Shown here piece by piece: positions 36,119 through 44,895 of a stretch of 64,000 nucleotides of DNA. Source of the stretch: Novosphingobium ginsenosidimutans (GTDB lineage: Bacteria; Pseudomonadota; Alphaproteobacteria; Sphingomonadales; Sphingomonadaceae); the NCBI RefSeq assembly GCF_007954425.1, contig NZ_CP042345.1, forward strand, positions 2,602,001 through 2,666,000, in the 5' to 3' direction. The translations under genes were made by a program, and so were the position numbers. How positions within the stretch are numbered: position 1 is the stretch's first letter; every line of letters starts with the position of its first letter. The notes beneath the pieces were generated by a model. That model was not told the origin of the DNA and ran no database searches. It saw only the letters and a list, made by a program, of their open reading frames with translations.

Positions 36119-37421
36119 CCAGCGCCACCTCTTCGGCCGCGACCAGTTTTCGGCCCAGCCAGGCTGAAACCAGGCACATGGCGGCTCCCAGCAGGAGCTG
36201 ATCGACCATCGGCACGCCGGCCGCACTCATCCCCAAAGCGATGACTGAGCCGAGCACCATCGCACCCGAATTGACGATATTGTTGGCGGCGATCGTCCGG
36301 GCTGTCTCCGATTTGTCCACGAAAGTGGTCAAGAAGGCATAGAGCGGCACGACGAACATACCGCCAGCCACTGCAATGCCCAGCAGGCTCAGCAGCAAGG
36401 GAATCGCCAACGGTTCGTTGAGGAAGCCGGCTGTATCGAGCAGGCCGTCCTGCGGATGTGCGTGCCAGGTATGGCAGACCCACCAAAACGCGACCACAAA
36501 TACCGCCATGACAATCACTGAAACCGGCGAATAGCGGGCCGAAACGGTGCCCTTGAGCAGTGCGTTGACCGACACCGAACCGATCGCGACACCGATCGAG
36601 AAAATCACCAGGAACAGGCTGGCGACCTCCTTGCTGGCCGAAAGCACATTCTTGGCCAGCGGCGGGAACTGGATGAAGAGCACCGCCCCGATCGTCCAGA
36701 AGAAGCTGATCGCCATGATTGCCAGAAATACACGACGGTCCTTCATGGTGTGCCTGATCAGCGTTACGGACGAACGCCAGACGTGGAAATCGAGCGGCTC
36801 GTTCGCAGTCTGCGGCGGCGCTGGGGGCACAAACTGAGCCGTGCCGTAACCGATGATGGCTGTGATGACGACGCCAACTGCGGCCCATTCAACGGGGATC
36901 CAGCCCGCCAGGATCGTGCCCGAGAGGATTGCGATATAGGTACCTGCTTCAACCAGTCCGGTGCCGGCAAGGACCTCGTTCTCGTGCAGGTGCTGCGGCA
37001 GGATCGCGTACTTGATCGGGCCGAAGAAAGTGGAATGAACGCCCATCGCGAGGAGGGCCAGCAACATCAAACCAACGGTGAAAGTCTGGTTGATCACACC
37101 CTGCCAGGCAAGAACCAAACCGAGGCCGCCGACCAACATGATTGCGATTTCGGATGCCTTAACGATCCGGATAATCCTTGCCTTGTCGCGCATGTCGGCC
37201 AATTGGCCAGCCAGGGCTGAAAGCAGGAAGAACGGTGCGATGAACAAGGCTGAGGCGACCGCGCTGAACAGGCCTTCGGCCGCTTCCGAGTTGTAAAGCG
37301 TGTAGACGACGAAGAAGACCATCGCATTGCGATAGAGGTTGTCGTTGAACGCATTGAGCAATTGGGTGACGAACAGCGGCAGGAAGCGGCGGCTGCGGAT
37401 CAGGTGGGTCGAGGTGGTCAT
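36111..37421 (-). CDS. MFS transporter, LplT-like (lysophospholipid flipping)
   Basis: A 436-residue, twelve-helix major facilitator. LLNAFNDNLYRNAMVFFVVY near the start, GQLADMRDKARIIRIVKASE after helix 2 and MGVHSTFFGPIKYAILPQHL are the signatures of the lysophospholipid transporter branch. In E. coli LplT moves lysophospholipids inward for re-acylation by Aas, an acyltransferase often fused to or beside it. No acyltransferase is present here, although the phospholipid gene pgsA starts 110 bases away in the opposite direction. Confidence 0.82.
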   Translation of the reverse strand: MTTSTHLIRSRRFLPLFVTQLLNAFNDNLYRNAMVFFVVYTLYNSEAAEGLFSAVASALFIAPFFLLSALAGQLADMRDKARIIRIVKASEIAIMLVGGLGLVLAWQGVINQTFTVGLMLLALLAMGVHSTFFGPIKYAILPQHLHENEVLAGTGLVEAGTYIAILSGTILAGWIPVEWAAVGVVITAIIGYGTAQFVPPAPPQTANEPLDFHVWRSSVTLIRHTMKDRRVFLAIMAISFFWTIGAVLFIQFPPLAKNVLSASKEVASLFLVIFSIGVAIGSVSVNALLKGTVSARYSPVSVIVMAVFVVAFWWVCHTWHAHPQDGLLDTAGFLNEPLAIPLLLSLLGIAVAGGMFVVPLYAFLTTFVDKSETARTIAANNIVNSGAMVLGSVIALGMSAAGVPMVDQLLLGAAMCLVSAWLGRKLVAAEEVALVR

Positions 37422-37531
37422 GCGGCCCTTGCTGAAGTTGCCTTGGCACCGGCTCTAACGACAGAAACGCTGCGGACAAGCCTGCTTAGACCCTTTTGCA
37501 CCAAGTCGATCCGCGATAGGTCAGCAAGGCG

Positions 37532-38125
37532 ATGTGGACCTTGCCGAACATCCTGACGCTCTCGCGCATTGTCGCCCTGCCCTTGCTGGCATTCCTGTTG
37601 TGGTGGCCGAACTGGCAATACGGCTATGGCCTGGCCTTTGCGCTCTACTGCCTGATGGGCATTACCGACTACTTTGACGGCTATCTCGCCCGGACGAGTG
37701 GCGCCGTTTCGAAGCTGGGCATCTTCCTCGATCCGATTGCCGATAAGATCATGGTCGCCACCGTGATCCTGACCCTTACAGCCCAGGGCATTCTTCGCGG
37801 GCCCTATGTGGGCGATATGCACGTGATTGCCGGCCTGATCATCCTCGTGCGTGAGATTGCTGTTTCGGGCCTGCGAGAGTTTCTGGGCGGCTTGCAGGTC
37901 TCGGTCCCGGTCAGCCGCCTCGCCAAATGGAAAACGACCTTCCAGCTGGTCTGCCTTGGTGCGCTGATCCTGGGCGTGGCCCTGCCGGAGTGGACGGTCA
38001 ACTTCGCCGGATTGACGATCAACTTCCCCCACACGGTCGGACTTACCACGCTTTGGGCAGCCGCTGCCCTGACGGTGATAACGGGCTGGGACTATCTGCG
38101 GGTCGGTCTCAAGCACATGGACTGA
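37532..38125 (+). CDS. pgsA: CDP-diacylglycerol-glycerol-3-phosphate 3-phosphatidyltransferase
   Basis: The 197-residue membrane enzyme making phosphatidylglycerophosphate, precursor of phosphatidylglycerol and cardiolipin. The CDP-alcohol phosphotransferase motif is complete: DYFDGYLARTSGAVSKLG continuing into FLDPIADK, with all the conserved Asp, Gly and Arg positions. It starts with MWTLPNILTLSRIVALP, typical of PgsA. It ends one base from the end of the convergent oxyR gene. Confidence 0.94.
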   Translation: MWTLPNILTLSRIVALPLLAFLLWWPNWQYGYGLAFALYCLMGITDYFDGYLARTSGAVSKLGIFLDPIADKIMVATVILTLTAQGILRGPYVGDMHVIAGLIILVREIAVSGLREFLGGLQVSVPVSRLAKWKTTFQLVCLGALILGVALPEWTVNFAGLTINFPHTVGLTTLWAAAALTVITGWDYLRVGLKHMD

Positions 38126-38126
38126 G

Positions 38127-39023
38127 TTAACCAGCGCGCAGTTCTTCTGCGAGCAGGCGAAACTCTTCGGCGCGCGGGCTGTTCTTGCGCCAGATCAGGG
38201 CGATCTCGCGATTGGCGGATTCGCTAATCAGCGGACGAGCGACAACCTGGGTACCATTCAGAATTCCGGCGTCGAGCGCCATTTCGGGCAGCATGGTGAG
38301 GCCAAGGCCGTTGTCGACCATTTGCACCAGCGTATGCAGAGAAGTGCCGATCATGGTCGCGCTGGCCCGCAGTTCAGGCCGGTTGCAGGCAGCGAGGGCG
38401 TGCTCCTTTAGGCAGTGACCATCTTCAAGCAGCAGCAGCCGGTTCTCGTCGATCAGGTCGGGCGAGATTTCTTCGGGCGGATCGCGCGGGTCGTCCTTCG
38501 GGAAAGCCACATAAAGCGCGTCGAGCTCGATCGTTTCCTTTTCGACATCGCCAGTCGGGAAGGGCAGGGCCAGCAATACGCAATCGCTGCGGCCGTGGTG
38601 GAGACTTTCGATTGCTGCCTGGCTCGTTTCCTCGCGGAGGTAGAGCTTCAATTGCGGCCGTTCGCGGCGCAGGCGCGGGAGCATCCGGGGCAGCAGGAAC
38701 GGCGCGATAGTCGGGATAACACTCATCCGCACTTCGCCTGACAGCGGTTGCCCGGCGCTCTGGACCATGTCGGAAAGCTCCTCGGCCTCGCGGAGCAGGC
38801 GGTGGGCCTTGGCGACCACGGCATTACCCAGCGGGGTAAAGCGCACGGCGCGCTTGGTCCGCTCAACCAGCACCACGTCAAGCAAAGTTTCGAGGTCACG
38901 CAAACCGGCCGAGAGCGTCGACTGCGAGACAAAACAGGCATCGGCAGCGCGGCCGAAGTGGCCATGTTCGTGGAGCGCCACGAGGTATTGAAGTTGCTTT
39001 AGCGTGGGGAGGTAGGTGGTCAT
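38127..39023 (-). CDS. oxyR: LysR-family peroxide regulator OxyR
   Basis: A 298-residue LysR-type activator. The N-terminal helix-turn-helix (FGRAADACFVSQSTLSAGL) is followed by the inducer domain. The redox pair of OxyR is present: two cysteines nine residues apart in EDGHCLKEHALAACNRPE, matching Cys199 and Cys208 of E. coli OxyR. It should therefore sense hydrogen peroxide by disulfide formation. No katG or ahpC lies next to it. It follows rnd by six bases and is probably co-transcribed with it. Confidence 0.9.
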   Translation of the reverse strand: MTTYLPTLKQLQYLVALHEHGHFGRAADACFVSQSTLSAGLRDLETLLDVVLVERTKRAVRFTPLGNAVVAKAHRLLREAEELSDMVQSAGQPLSGEVRMSVIPTIAPFLLPRMLPRLRRERPQLKLYLREETSQAAIESLHHGRSDCVLLALPFPTGDVEKETIELDALYVAFPKDDPRDPPEEISPDLIDENRLLLLEDGHCLKEHALAACNRPELRASATMIGTSLHTLVQMVDNGLGLTMLPEMALDAGILNGTQVVARPLISESANREIALIWRKNSPRAEEFRLLAEELRAG

Positions 39024-39029
39024 GGCATC

Positions 39030-40235
39030 CTACTCCGCTGCGGCGATCTTGGTCTCGCTGCTGTCGCCAATCTTGTCGATGTGGGCCATCTTGAGGCGGC
39101 CCTTGACCACTGCAAAAGCCAGGCGGCCTTCCACAAGCTCCAGCGCATCACGCCCGAACTGCTCATAGCGCCAGCCCTCAAGCAGGGGCAACTCGCGCAC
39201 GCCAGCAGCCAGCAGCTCAAGGTCTTCGCTGCGCGCCAGCAAGCGGGCAGCAACGTCGATCTCGCGGCTGCGGATCTTGAGCAGCAACTTGAGCAGGTCG
39301 GCCACCAAGGCCCCTTCCTTGCCGAGCGGAGCGCCGCGCGGCGTGCGTGGCGGAAGCTCGTCTTCGGTCAGGGGTTTGGCCGCTTCGAGCGTTGCCATCA
39401 TTCGCTTGCCGATCTCATTGTCCTTCCATCCGGCGGAAAGGCCGCGGACCTTGGCAAGGTCGGCCTGGGTCTTGGGTGGATGGCTGGCGATATCAGCCAG
39501 GGTCTCGTCGCGGGCGATCCGGCCGCGCGGGATGTTCTTGTCCTGGGCTTCGTACTCGCGCCAGGCGGCCAAAGCCTTCAGACGGCCTAGCATCGCGGGA
39601 TTGCGCCCCGCGGCCTTGATCCTGTGCCAGGCGATCGAAGGATCGTTGCGATAGTTTGCCGGATCGGCCAGCTTTTCCATCTCGATATCGAGCCAGGCTC
39701 CGCGGCCGGTCTTGATTAAACGCGCCAGGATCTTGGGGAAAATCTTGGCGAGGTGCGTGACGTCGCCAATGGCATATTCGATCTGCCGCTCGGTCAGTGG
39801 GCGGCGCGACCAGTCGGTAAAGCGCGCGCCCTTGTCGATCTGAAGGCCGATCCAGCTTTCGACCAAGTTGGAATAGCCGATCTGCTCGCTCTGGCTGATA
39901 GCCATCATTGCGATTTGGGTATCAAAGATCGGATGCGGCGTCTTGCCGGTCAGGTTGTAGATGATTTCAACGTCCTGACCGCCGGCGTGAAACACCTTGA
40001 GGACGTCTTCGTTGTCCACCAGAAGATCGAGCAGGGGCGACATATCGAGCCCCTTGGCGAGCGGATCGATCGCTGCAGCTTCCTCGGTATCGGCGATCTG
40101 GATCAGGCAGAGTTCGGGCCAATAGGTGTTCTCGCGCATGAATTCGGTGTCCACGCACACAAATTCCGCCTTGGCGAGCCGTTCGCACAGCGCAGCCAGT
40201 TCCGCGCTTTCAGTGATGAGGGGGTGTATTTTCAT
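39030..40235 (-). CDS. rnd: Ribonuclease D
   Basis: A 401-residue 3'-5' exoribonuclease for tRNA and stable-RNA trimming. DEDD-family motifs are visible: VDTEFMRENTYW (first Asp/Glu pair), the AGGQDVEIIYN region, and the YAIGDVTHL tyrosine-aspartate motif. An HRDC domain and a C-terminal part follow. The ATG at 40235 (MKIHPLITES) is the natural start; the longer frame would begin within the intergenic promoter region. It heads an rnd-oxyR unit divergent from aspS. Confidence 0.93.
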   Translation of the reverse strand: MKIHPLITESAELAALCERLAKAEFVCVDTEFMRENTYWPELCLIQIADTEEAAAIDPLAKGLDMSPLLDLLVDNEDVLKVFHAGGQDVEIIYNLTGKTPHPIFDTQIAMMAISQSEQIGYSNLVESWIGLQIDKGARFTDWSRRPLTERQIEYAIGDVTHLAKIFPKILARLIKTGRGAWLDIEMEKLADPANYRNDPSIAWHRIKAAGRNPAMLGRLKALAAWREYEAQDKNIPRGRIARDETLADIASHPPKTQADLAKVRGLSAGWKDNEIGKRMMATLEAAKPLTEDELPPRTPRGAPLGKEGALVADLLKLLLKIRSREIDVAARLLARSEDLELLAAGVRELPLLEGWRYEQFGRDALELVEGRLAFAVVKGRLKMAHIDKIGDSSETKIAAAE

Positions 40236-40273
40236 GCTTCTTTTCTGTAGTTGGGCCCGTGCGAGCCCCCGGC

Positions 40274-40302
40274 TTGACAAATGTGCGGCCATCGCCTGTT
40301 AG
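40274..40302 (+). promoter_or_regulatory. Candidate sigma-70 promoter of aspS
   Basis: A perfect -35 box TTGACA is followed after 17 bases by TGTTAG, a half-matching -10 box. The start point would lie near 40309, about 42 bases before the aspS ATG. The region also separates the divergent rnd gene. Confidence 0.55.
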
Positions 40303-40350
40303 CCGCGCCTTCGCCCCTGCATCATTGCAGGCCGATTGGAAAGAGTTTCG

Positions 40351-42132
40351 ATGCATCTTTATCGTTCGCACACCTGCGGCGCGCTGCGCGCCAGCGATGT
40401 AGGCCAAACCATCCGCCTGTCGGGCTGGGTCCACCGCAAGCGTGACCACGGCGGCGTGCTGTTCGTCGACCTGCGCGACCATTACGGCATGACTCAGATC
40501 GTCGCCGATGCCGACAGCCCGGCGCTGCCAATTCTTGAAAGCCTGCGCGTGGAATCGGTCGTGACGATCGATGGCGAGGTGAAGGCTCGCAGCACCGGCA
40601 CCGTTAACGCGAACCTGCCGACTGGCGAGATTGAAGTCTTTGCGCGGTCCGCAACCGTGCTGAGCCGCGCCGAAGAGCTGCCGCTTCCGGTGGCAGGTGA
40701 ACAGGAATATCCGGAAGATATTCGCCTGCGCTATCGCTTCCTCGACCTGCGCCGCGAGACGCTGCACGCCAACATCATGACGCGTACTGCAATCATCCGC
40801 GAAACCCGGCGGCGAATGGAAGACATCGGCTTTACGGAATTTTCGACCCCGATCCTGACCGCCAGCAGCCCCGAGGGCGCGCGCGACTTCCTGGTGCCGA
40901 GCCGCATTCACACCGGCAAGTTCTTTGCGCTGCCCCAGGCACCTCAGCAGTACAAGCAGCTCCTGATGGTCGCCGGGTTTGACCGCTATTTCCAGATCGC
41001 ACCTTGCTTTCGCGATGAAGACCCGCGCGCCGACCGCTTGCCGGGCGAATTCTACCAGCTCGACCTTGAGATGAGCTTTGTCACCCAGGAAGAGGTCTGG
41101 GAAACGATGGAGCCGGTCATGGCCGGCATCTTCGAGACCTTTGCGAACGGTAAGCCAGTAACCCCGGCCGGACAGTTCCCGCGCATCCCCTATGCCAAGG
41201 CGATGCTCGACTTTGGCACCGACAAGCCGGACCTGCGTAACCCGCTGATCATCCGCGACGTGACGAGCGAGTTCACGTCGTCCGGCTTTGGCCTGTTCGA
41301 AAAGATCGTCGGCACCGGCGGCGTCGTGCGACTGATTCCGGCGCCGGAGACTGCAGGTCTTAGCCGCAAGTTCTTTGACGACATGAACGAGTGGGCCCGC
41401 AGCGAAGGCTATGCCGGCCTTGGCTATGCGACCCGCAAGGATGGTGTTTTCGGGGGGCCGATCGCCAAGAACCATGGCGAGGACAAGATGGCCGCGCTGT
41501 GGGATTCGCTTGGTCTTGGCCCGAACGATGGTGCTTTCTTCGCCGCTGGCAAGGAAGACCAGGCCGCCAAGCTGGCTGGTGCCGCCCGCACCCGCGTCGG
41601 CGAACAGCTGGAACTGACCGACAAGGATTCGTTCCGGTTCTGCTGGATCATAGATTTCCCGTTCTATGAATGGGACGAGGACGAGAAGAAGCTCGACTTC
41701 GCGCACAACCCGTTCTCGATGCCGCAGGGCGGGCTGGAAGCCTTGCAGACGCAGGATCCGCTGACCATCAAGGCGTATCAGTACGACATGGTCTGCAACG
41801 GCTACGAGCTTGCTTCTGGCTCGATCCGCAACCAGCACCCGGACCTGATGGTCAAGGCGTTCGAGCTGACCGGCCTGACCCAGGCCGATGTCGAAGCGCG
41901 CTTTGGCGGGATGTACCGCGCGTTCCAGTATGGCGCCCCGCCACATGGCGGGATGGCGGCCGGGGTTGATCGCATGGTCATGCTGCTGTGCGGCGTGCAG
42001 AACCTGCGCGAAATCACGCTGTTCCCGATGAACCAGCGCGCTGAGGACCTGCTGATGGGCGCGCCTTCACCGGCGGAACCCAAGCAGCTGCGCGAGCTTG
42101 GCCTGCGGATTGTCGAGCAACCGAAGGGCTGA
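40351..42132 (+). CDS. aspS: Aspartate-tRNA ligase
   Basis: A 593-residue class II aminoacyl-tRNA synthetase of the bacterial type, with the GAD insertion domain. The N-terminal OB fold contains [20 protein letters not shown], class II motif 2 is around [19 protein letters not shown], and motif 3 is in the block [15 protein letters not shown]. The ATG at 40351 ([10 protein letters not shown]) gives the family N terminus; an in-frame TTG five codons earlier is less likely. Alphaproteobacterial AspS of this type may be non-discriminating; whether gatCAB is present elsewhere is not visible. Confidence 0.96.
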   Translation: MHLYRSHTCGALRASDVGQTIRLSGWVHRKRDHGGVLFVDLRDHYGMTQIVADADSPALPILESLRVESVVTIDGEVKARSTGTVNANLPTGEIEVFARSATVLSRAEELPLPVAGEQEYPEDIRLRYRFLDLRRETLHANIMTRTAIIRETRRRMEDIGFTEFSTPILTASSPEGARDFLVPSRIHTGKFFALPQAPQQYKQLLMVAGFDRYFQIAPCFRDEDPRADRLPGEFYQLDLEMSFVTQEEVWETMEPVMAGIFETFANGKPVTPAGQFPRIPYAKAMLDFGTDKPDLRNPLIIRDVTSEFTSSGFGLFEKIVGTGGVVRLIPAPETAGLSRKFFDDMNEWARSEGYAGLGYATRKDGVFGGPIAKNHGEDKMAALWDSLGLGPNDGAFFAAGKEDQAAKLAGAARTRVGEQLELTDKDSFRFCWIIDFPFYEWDEDEKKLDFAHNPFSMPQGGLEALQTQDPLTIKAYQYDMVCNGYELASGSIRNQHPDLMVKAFELTGLTQADVEARFGGMYRAFQYGAPPHGGMAAGVDRMVMLLCGVQNLREITLFPMNQRAEDLLMGAPSPAEPKQLRELGLRIVEQPKG

Positions 42133-42202
42133 TTTTCGCAACGGTTTGCCAAACTGCATACGTATCGCCGCATAGGCGAATGTGTGGATGCGGTGCACCC
42201 CC

Positions 42203-42231
42203 TTGCCAGCCGCGCCGCCGTTCTCTAGGGC
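42203..42231 (+). promoter_or_regulatory. Candidate promoter of acpP
   Basis: TTGCCA and TAGGGC are 17 bases apart, 46 bases before the acpP ATG. The -10 word and spacing repeat those in front of nuoA (7011-7039). Position and repetition support it; the -10 match to the general consensus is weak. Confidence 0.35.
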
Positions 42232-42276
42232 GGGGATCAACACTGTTTCATTTGCCGTTCACGAAGGGGTAAATCC

Positions 42277-42513
42277 ATGAGCGACACCGCCGACCGGGTT
42301 AAGAAGATTGTCGTCGAGCACCTCGGCGTCGAAGCCGAAAAGGTGACTGAGGACGCGAGCTTCATTGACGATCTGGGCGCTGACAGCCTCGACATCGTCG
42401 AGCTTGTCATGGCTTTCGAAGAAGAATTCGGTGTCGAAATCCCTGACGATGCGGCTGAAAAGATCAGCACCGTTTCGGACGCGATCAAGTACATCGACGA
42501 GAACAAGGGCTGA
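42277..42513 (+). CDS. acpP: Acyl carrier protein
   Basis: The 78-residue acidic carrier of fatty-acid synthesis. The phosphopantetheine serine lies in the [10 protein letters not shown] motif near residue 37 (GADSLD), and the four-helix pattern and length are standard. A strong hairpin separates it from fabF, which probably lets acpP be made in excess of the condensing enzyme. Confidence 0.97.
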   Translation: MSDTADRVKKIVVEHLGVEAEKVTEDASFIDDLGADSLDIVELVMAFEEEFGVEIPDDAAEKISTVSDAIKYIDENKG

Positions 42514-42584
42514 TCCAGCCCGCTTTCCGCACCGGCCCCAAGCCTGTCTGGGGGTTGAACTGCGGAAGCCGAGACATGAAATTT

Positions 42585-42619
42585 GACAGGCCCAGTCCCG
42601 CAAAGGGTCTGGGCCTGTC
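42585..42619 (+). repeat. Strong stem-loop between acpP and fabF
   Basis: GACAGGCCCAG and CTGGGCCTGTC form a perfect eleven-base-pair stem, with three further inner pairs after one mismatch, around a small loop. It ends 18 bases before the fabF start codon and has no T-run. It probably stabilises the acpP message or attenuates read-through. Confidence 0.65.
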
Positions 42620-42637
42620 GCATATCCGGAGAAGTGC

Positions 42638-43900
42638 ATGCGCCGCGTAGTGGTTACGGGACTGGGCCTGGTTACCCCGCTTGGGGGCGATGTCGAAACG
42701 ACTTGGGCGAACCTGCTTGCCAGCAAGTCCGGCGCGGGTCCGATCACGCGGTTCGATCCGGCTGACCAAAAGTGCCAGATCGCTTGCGAAGTTAAGCCTG
42801 CTGACCACCCGTGGGGCTTCGATCCGAACAAGCGCGTCGATCACAAGATCCAGCGTCAGGTCGATCCATTCATCATTTATGGCCTCGACGCGGCGGGCCA
42901 GGCGCTTGAAGATGCCGGCCTGACCGAAATGGACGAAGACTTAAAGATGCGGACCGGCTGTTCGATCGGCGCGGGGATTGGCGGCCTTCCGGGCATCGAA
43001 TCGGAATCGATTGTCCTGCACGAGAAGGGCCCATCACGCGTGAGCCCGCACTTTGTCCATGGCCGAATCATCAACCTGATCTCGGGCCAGGTCTCGATCA
43101 AATATGGCCTGATGGGTCCCAACCATGCGGTCGTGACCGCCTGCTCGACCGGCGCTCACTCCATTGGCGATGCTGCGCGGATGATCAAGGACGGCGATGC
43201 CGATATCATGTTGGCGGGTGGGGCGGAAAGCACCGTCAATCCGCTCGGGATCGCGGGCTTTGCCCAGGCGCGCGCGCTCAACTGCAGCTTCAATGATCGC
43301 CCCGAACAGGCCAGCCGCCCTTATGACAAGGAGCGCGACGGTTTCGTGATGGGCGAGGGCGCCGGCATCGTTGTGCTGGAAGAGTACGAGCATGCCAAGG
43401 CGCGCGGCGCAAAGATCTATGCCGAAGTGGTAGGCTATGGCCTGTCGGGGGATGCTTACCATGTCACGGCGCCGCACCCGGAAGGCAAGGGCGCTGAGCT
43501 TTCCATGCGGATGGCCATGCGCAAGGCCGGCCTCCAGCCCGGCGACATCGACTATGTCAATGCCCACGGCACATCGACGATGGCCGATACCATTGAACTG
43601 GCGGCCGTAAAGCGAGTGCTTGGCAACGACCTTTCTGGCGCATCGATGAGCAGCACCAAATCGGCTATCGGCCACCTCCTTGGCGGTGCCGGCGCGGTTG
43701 AGACAATCTTCTGCATCCTTGCGATCCGAGATCAGATTGTCCCACCGACGCTCAATCTCGACAATCCTGACGAGGGTACGGAAGGCGTAGACCTGGTGCC
43801 CAAGGTGGCCCGCAAGCGCACAGTCCGCGCCGCGCTCAACAACAGCTTCGGGTTCGGCGGAACCAACGCTTCGGTGATCGTCAAGGCACTCGAAGATTAA
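42638..43900 (+). CDS. fabF: 3-oxoacyl-[acyl-carrier-protein] synthase II
   Basis: The 420-residue condensing enzyme KASII for fatty-acid elongation. The catalytic Cys is in VVTACSTGAHSIG, and the two histidines are in NAHGTSTM and KSAIGHLLGGAG, so the Cys-His-His triad is complete. The ATG at 42638 follows GGAGAAG. The last base is shared with the start codon of mltG. Confidence 0.96.
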   Translation: MRRVVVTGLGLVTPLGGDVETTWANLLASKSGAGPITRFDPADQKCQIACEVKPADHPWGFDPNKRVDHKIQRQVDPFIIYGLDAAGQALEDAGLTEMDEDLKMRTGCSIGAGIGGLPGIESESIVLHEKGPSRVSPHFVHGRIINLISGQVSIKYGLMGPNHAVVTACSTGAHSIGDAARMIKDGDADIMLAGGAESTVNPLGIAGFAQARALNCSFNDRPEQASRPYDKERDGFVMGEGAGIVVLEEYEHAKARGAKIYAEVVGYGLSGDAYHVTAPHPEGKGAELSMRMAMRKAGLQPGDIDYVNAHGTSTMADTIELAAVKRVLGNDLSGASMSSTKSAIGHLLGGAGAVETIFCILAIRDQIVPPTLNLDNPDEGTEGVDLVPKVARKRTVRAALNNSFGFGGTNASVIVKALED

Positions 43901-44874
43901 TGCTCGGAAGGCGGGGCTGCTGGCCGCTGCTAGCAGCGGTCTTGTTGGCGCTTGCCGCGCTGGGCTGGCTGGTAGCTGGCTGGTTCACCGCTGGGCCCCT
44001 TAAGCAGGAAACGGCCTTTGTGGTCCCCGATGGGGCCAGCCTGTCCATTGTTGCCACCAAGCTTGAGAAGGAAGGCGCCATCGACAGCGCCGAGGCCTTC
44101 CGCATCCGCGCCCGGATCTTTGGGGCGGGCGCGCCGATCAAGGCCGGGGAATTCATGTTCCCCAAGGGCGCAAGTCCATCGCGTATCTTGTCGATCATCC
44201 AGGGCGACGAGGTGCTGCGGCGCTTTGTGACCATTCCTGAGGGGATGCCCTCGATCATGGTCTATGAGCGGTTGATGGCGAACGACCAGCTGACCGGGAC
44301 GATCGAAGTGCCCGCCGAAGGCTCGGTTCTGCCGGACACCTACGAAATTGAGCGCGGAGAAAGCCGCCAGGCTGTGCTGCTGCGGATGCAAGCGGCGATG
44401 CAGCGGACATTGGCCGAGCTTTGGGCCAAACGAAGCGCCAACACGGCCGTCGCAACGCCTCAGGCTGCCCTGGCGCTGGCAGCAATCGTCGAAAAAGAAA
44501 CCGGCAAGCCGAGTGAGCGCCACACGGTGGCCGGGCTTTATTCCAACCGCCTGCGCCAGGGGATCATGCTCCAGGCCGATCCGACGATCATCTATCCGAT
44601 TACCAAGGGCAAGCCGCTGGGACGCCGCATCCGCCAAAGCGAGATTCAGGCGGTCAATGACTACAACACCTATACGATGATCGGCCTGCCCAAGGGGCCG
44701 ATCACCAACCCGGGCCGCGCCTCGATCGAAGCCGTGCTCAATCCGGCGCAAACCGACATGCTTTACATGGTTGCCGATGGGACCGGCGGGCACCTGTTCG
44801 CCAAGACGCTCGACGAGCACAATGCCAACGTCGAGCGCTGGTTCGCGATCCGCAAGGCACGCGGGGACTTTTGA
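43900..44874 (+). CDS. mltG: Endolytic murein transglycosylase MltG
   Basis: A 324-residue inner-membrane protein with an N-terminal helix (LLAAVLLALAALGWLVAGWF) and a periplasmic YceG-like domain. The catalytic glutamate lies in AAIVEKETGKPSERHTVAG, followed by YSNRLRQGIMLQADPT. It cuts nascent peptidoglycan strands and so sets glycan length. acpP-fabF-mltG is a known alphaproteobacterial order. It overlaps fabF by one base. Confidence 0.93.
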   Translation: MLGRRGCWPLLAAVLLALAALGWLVAGWFTAGPLKQETAFVVPDGASLSIVATKLEKEGAIDSAEAFRIRARIFGAGAPIKAGEFMFPKGASPSRILSIIQGDEVLRRFVTIPEGMPSIMVYERLMANDQLTGTIEVPAEGSVLPDTYEIERGESRQAVLLRMQAAMQRTLAELWAKRSANTAVATPQAALALAAIVEKETGKPSERHTVAGLYSNRLRQGIMLQADPTIIYPITKGKPLGRRIRQSEIQAVNDYNTYTMIGLPKGPITNPGRASIEAVLNPAQTDMLYMVADGTGGHLFAKTLDEHNANVERWFAIRKARGDF

Positions 44875-44895
44875 CCAGTTCCCCGTCGAGCCAAT

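Noticed and set aside
40210..41946. Open frame of more than 570 codons opposite aspS
   Set aside because: The sense strand encodes complete AspS. The antisense product has no domain and shadow-type composition.
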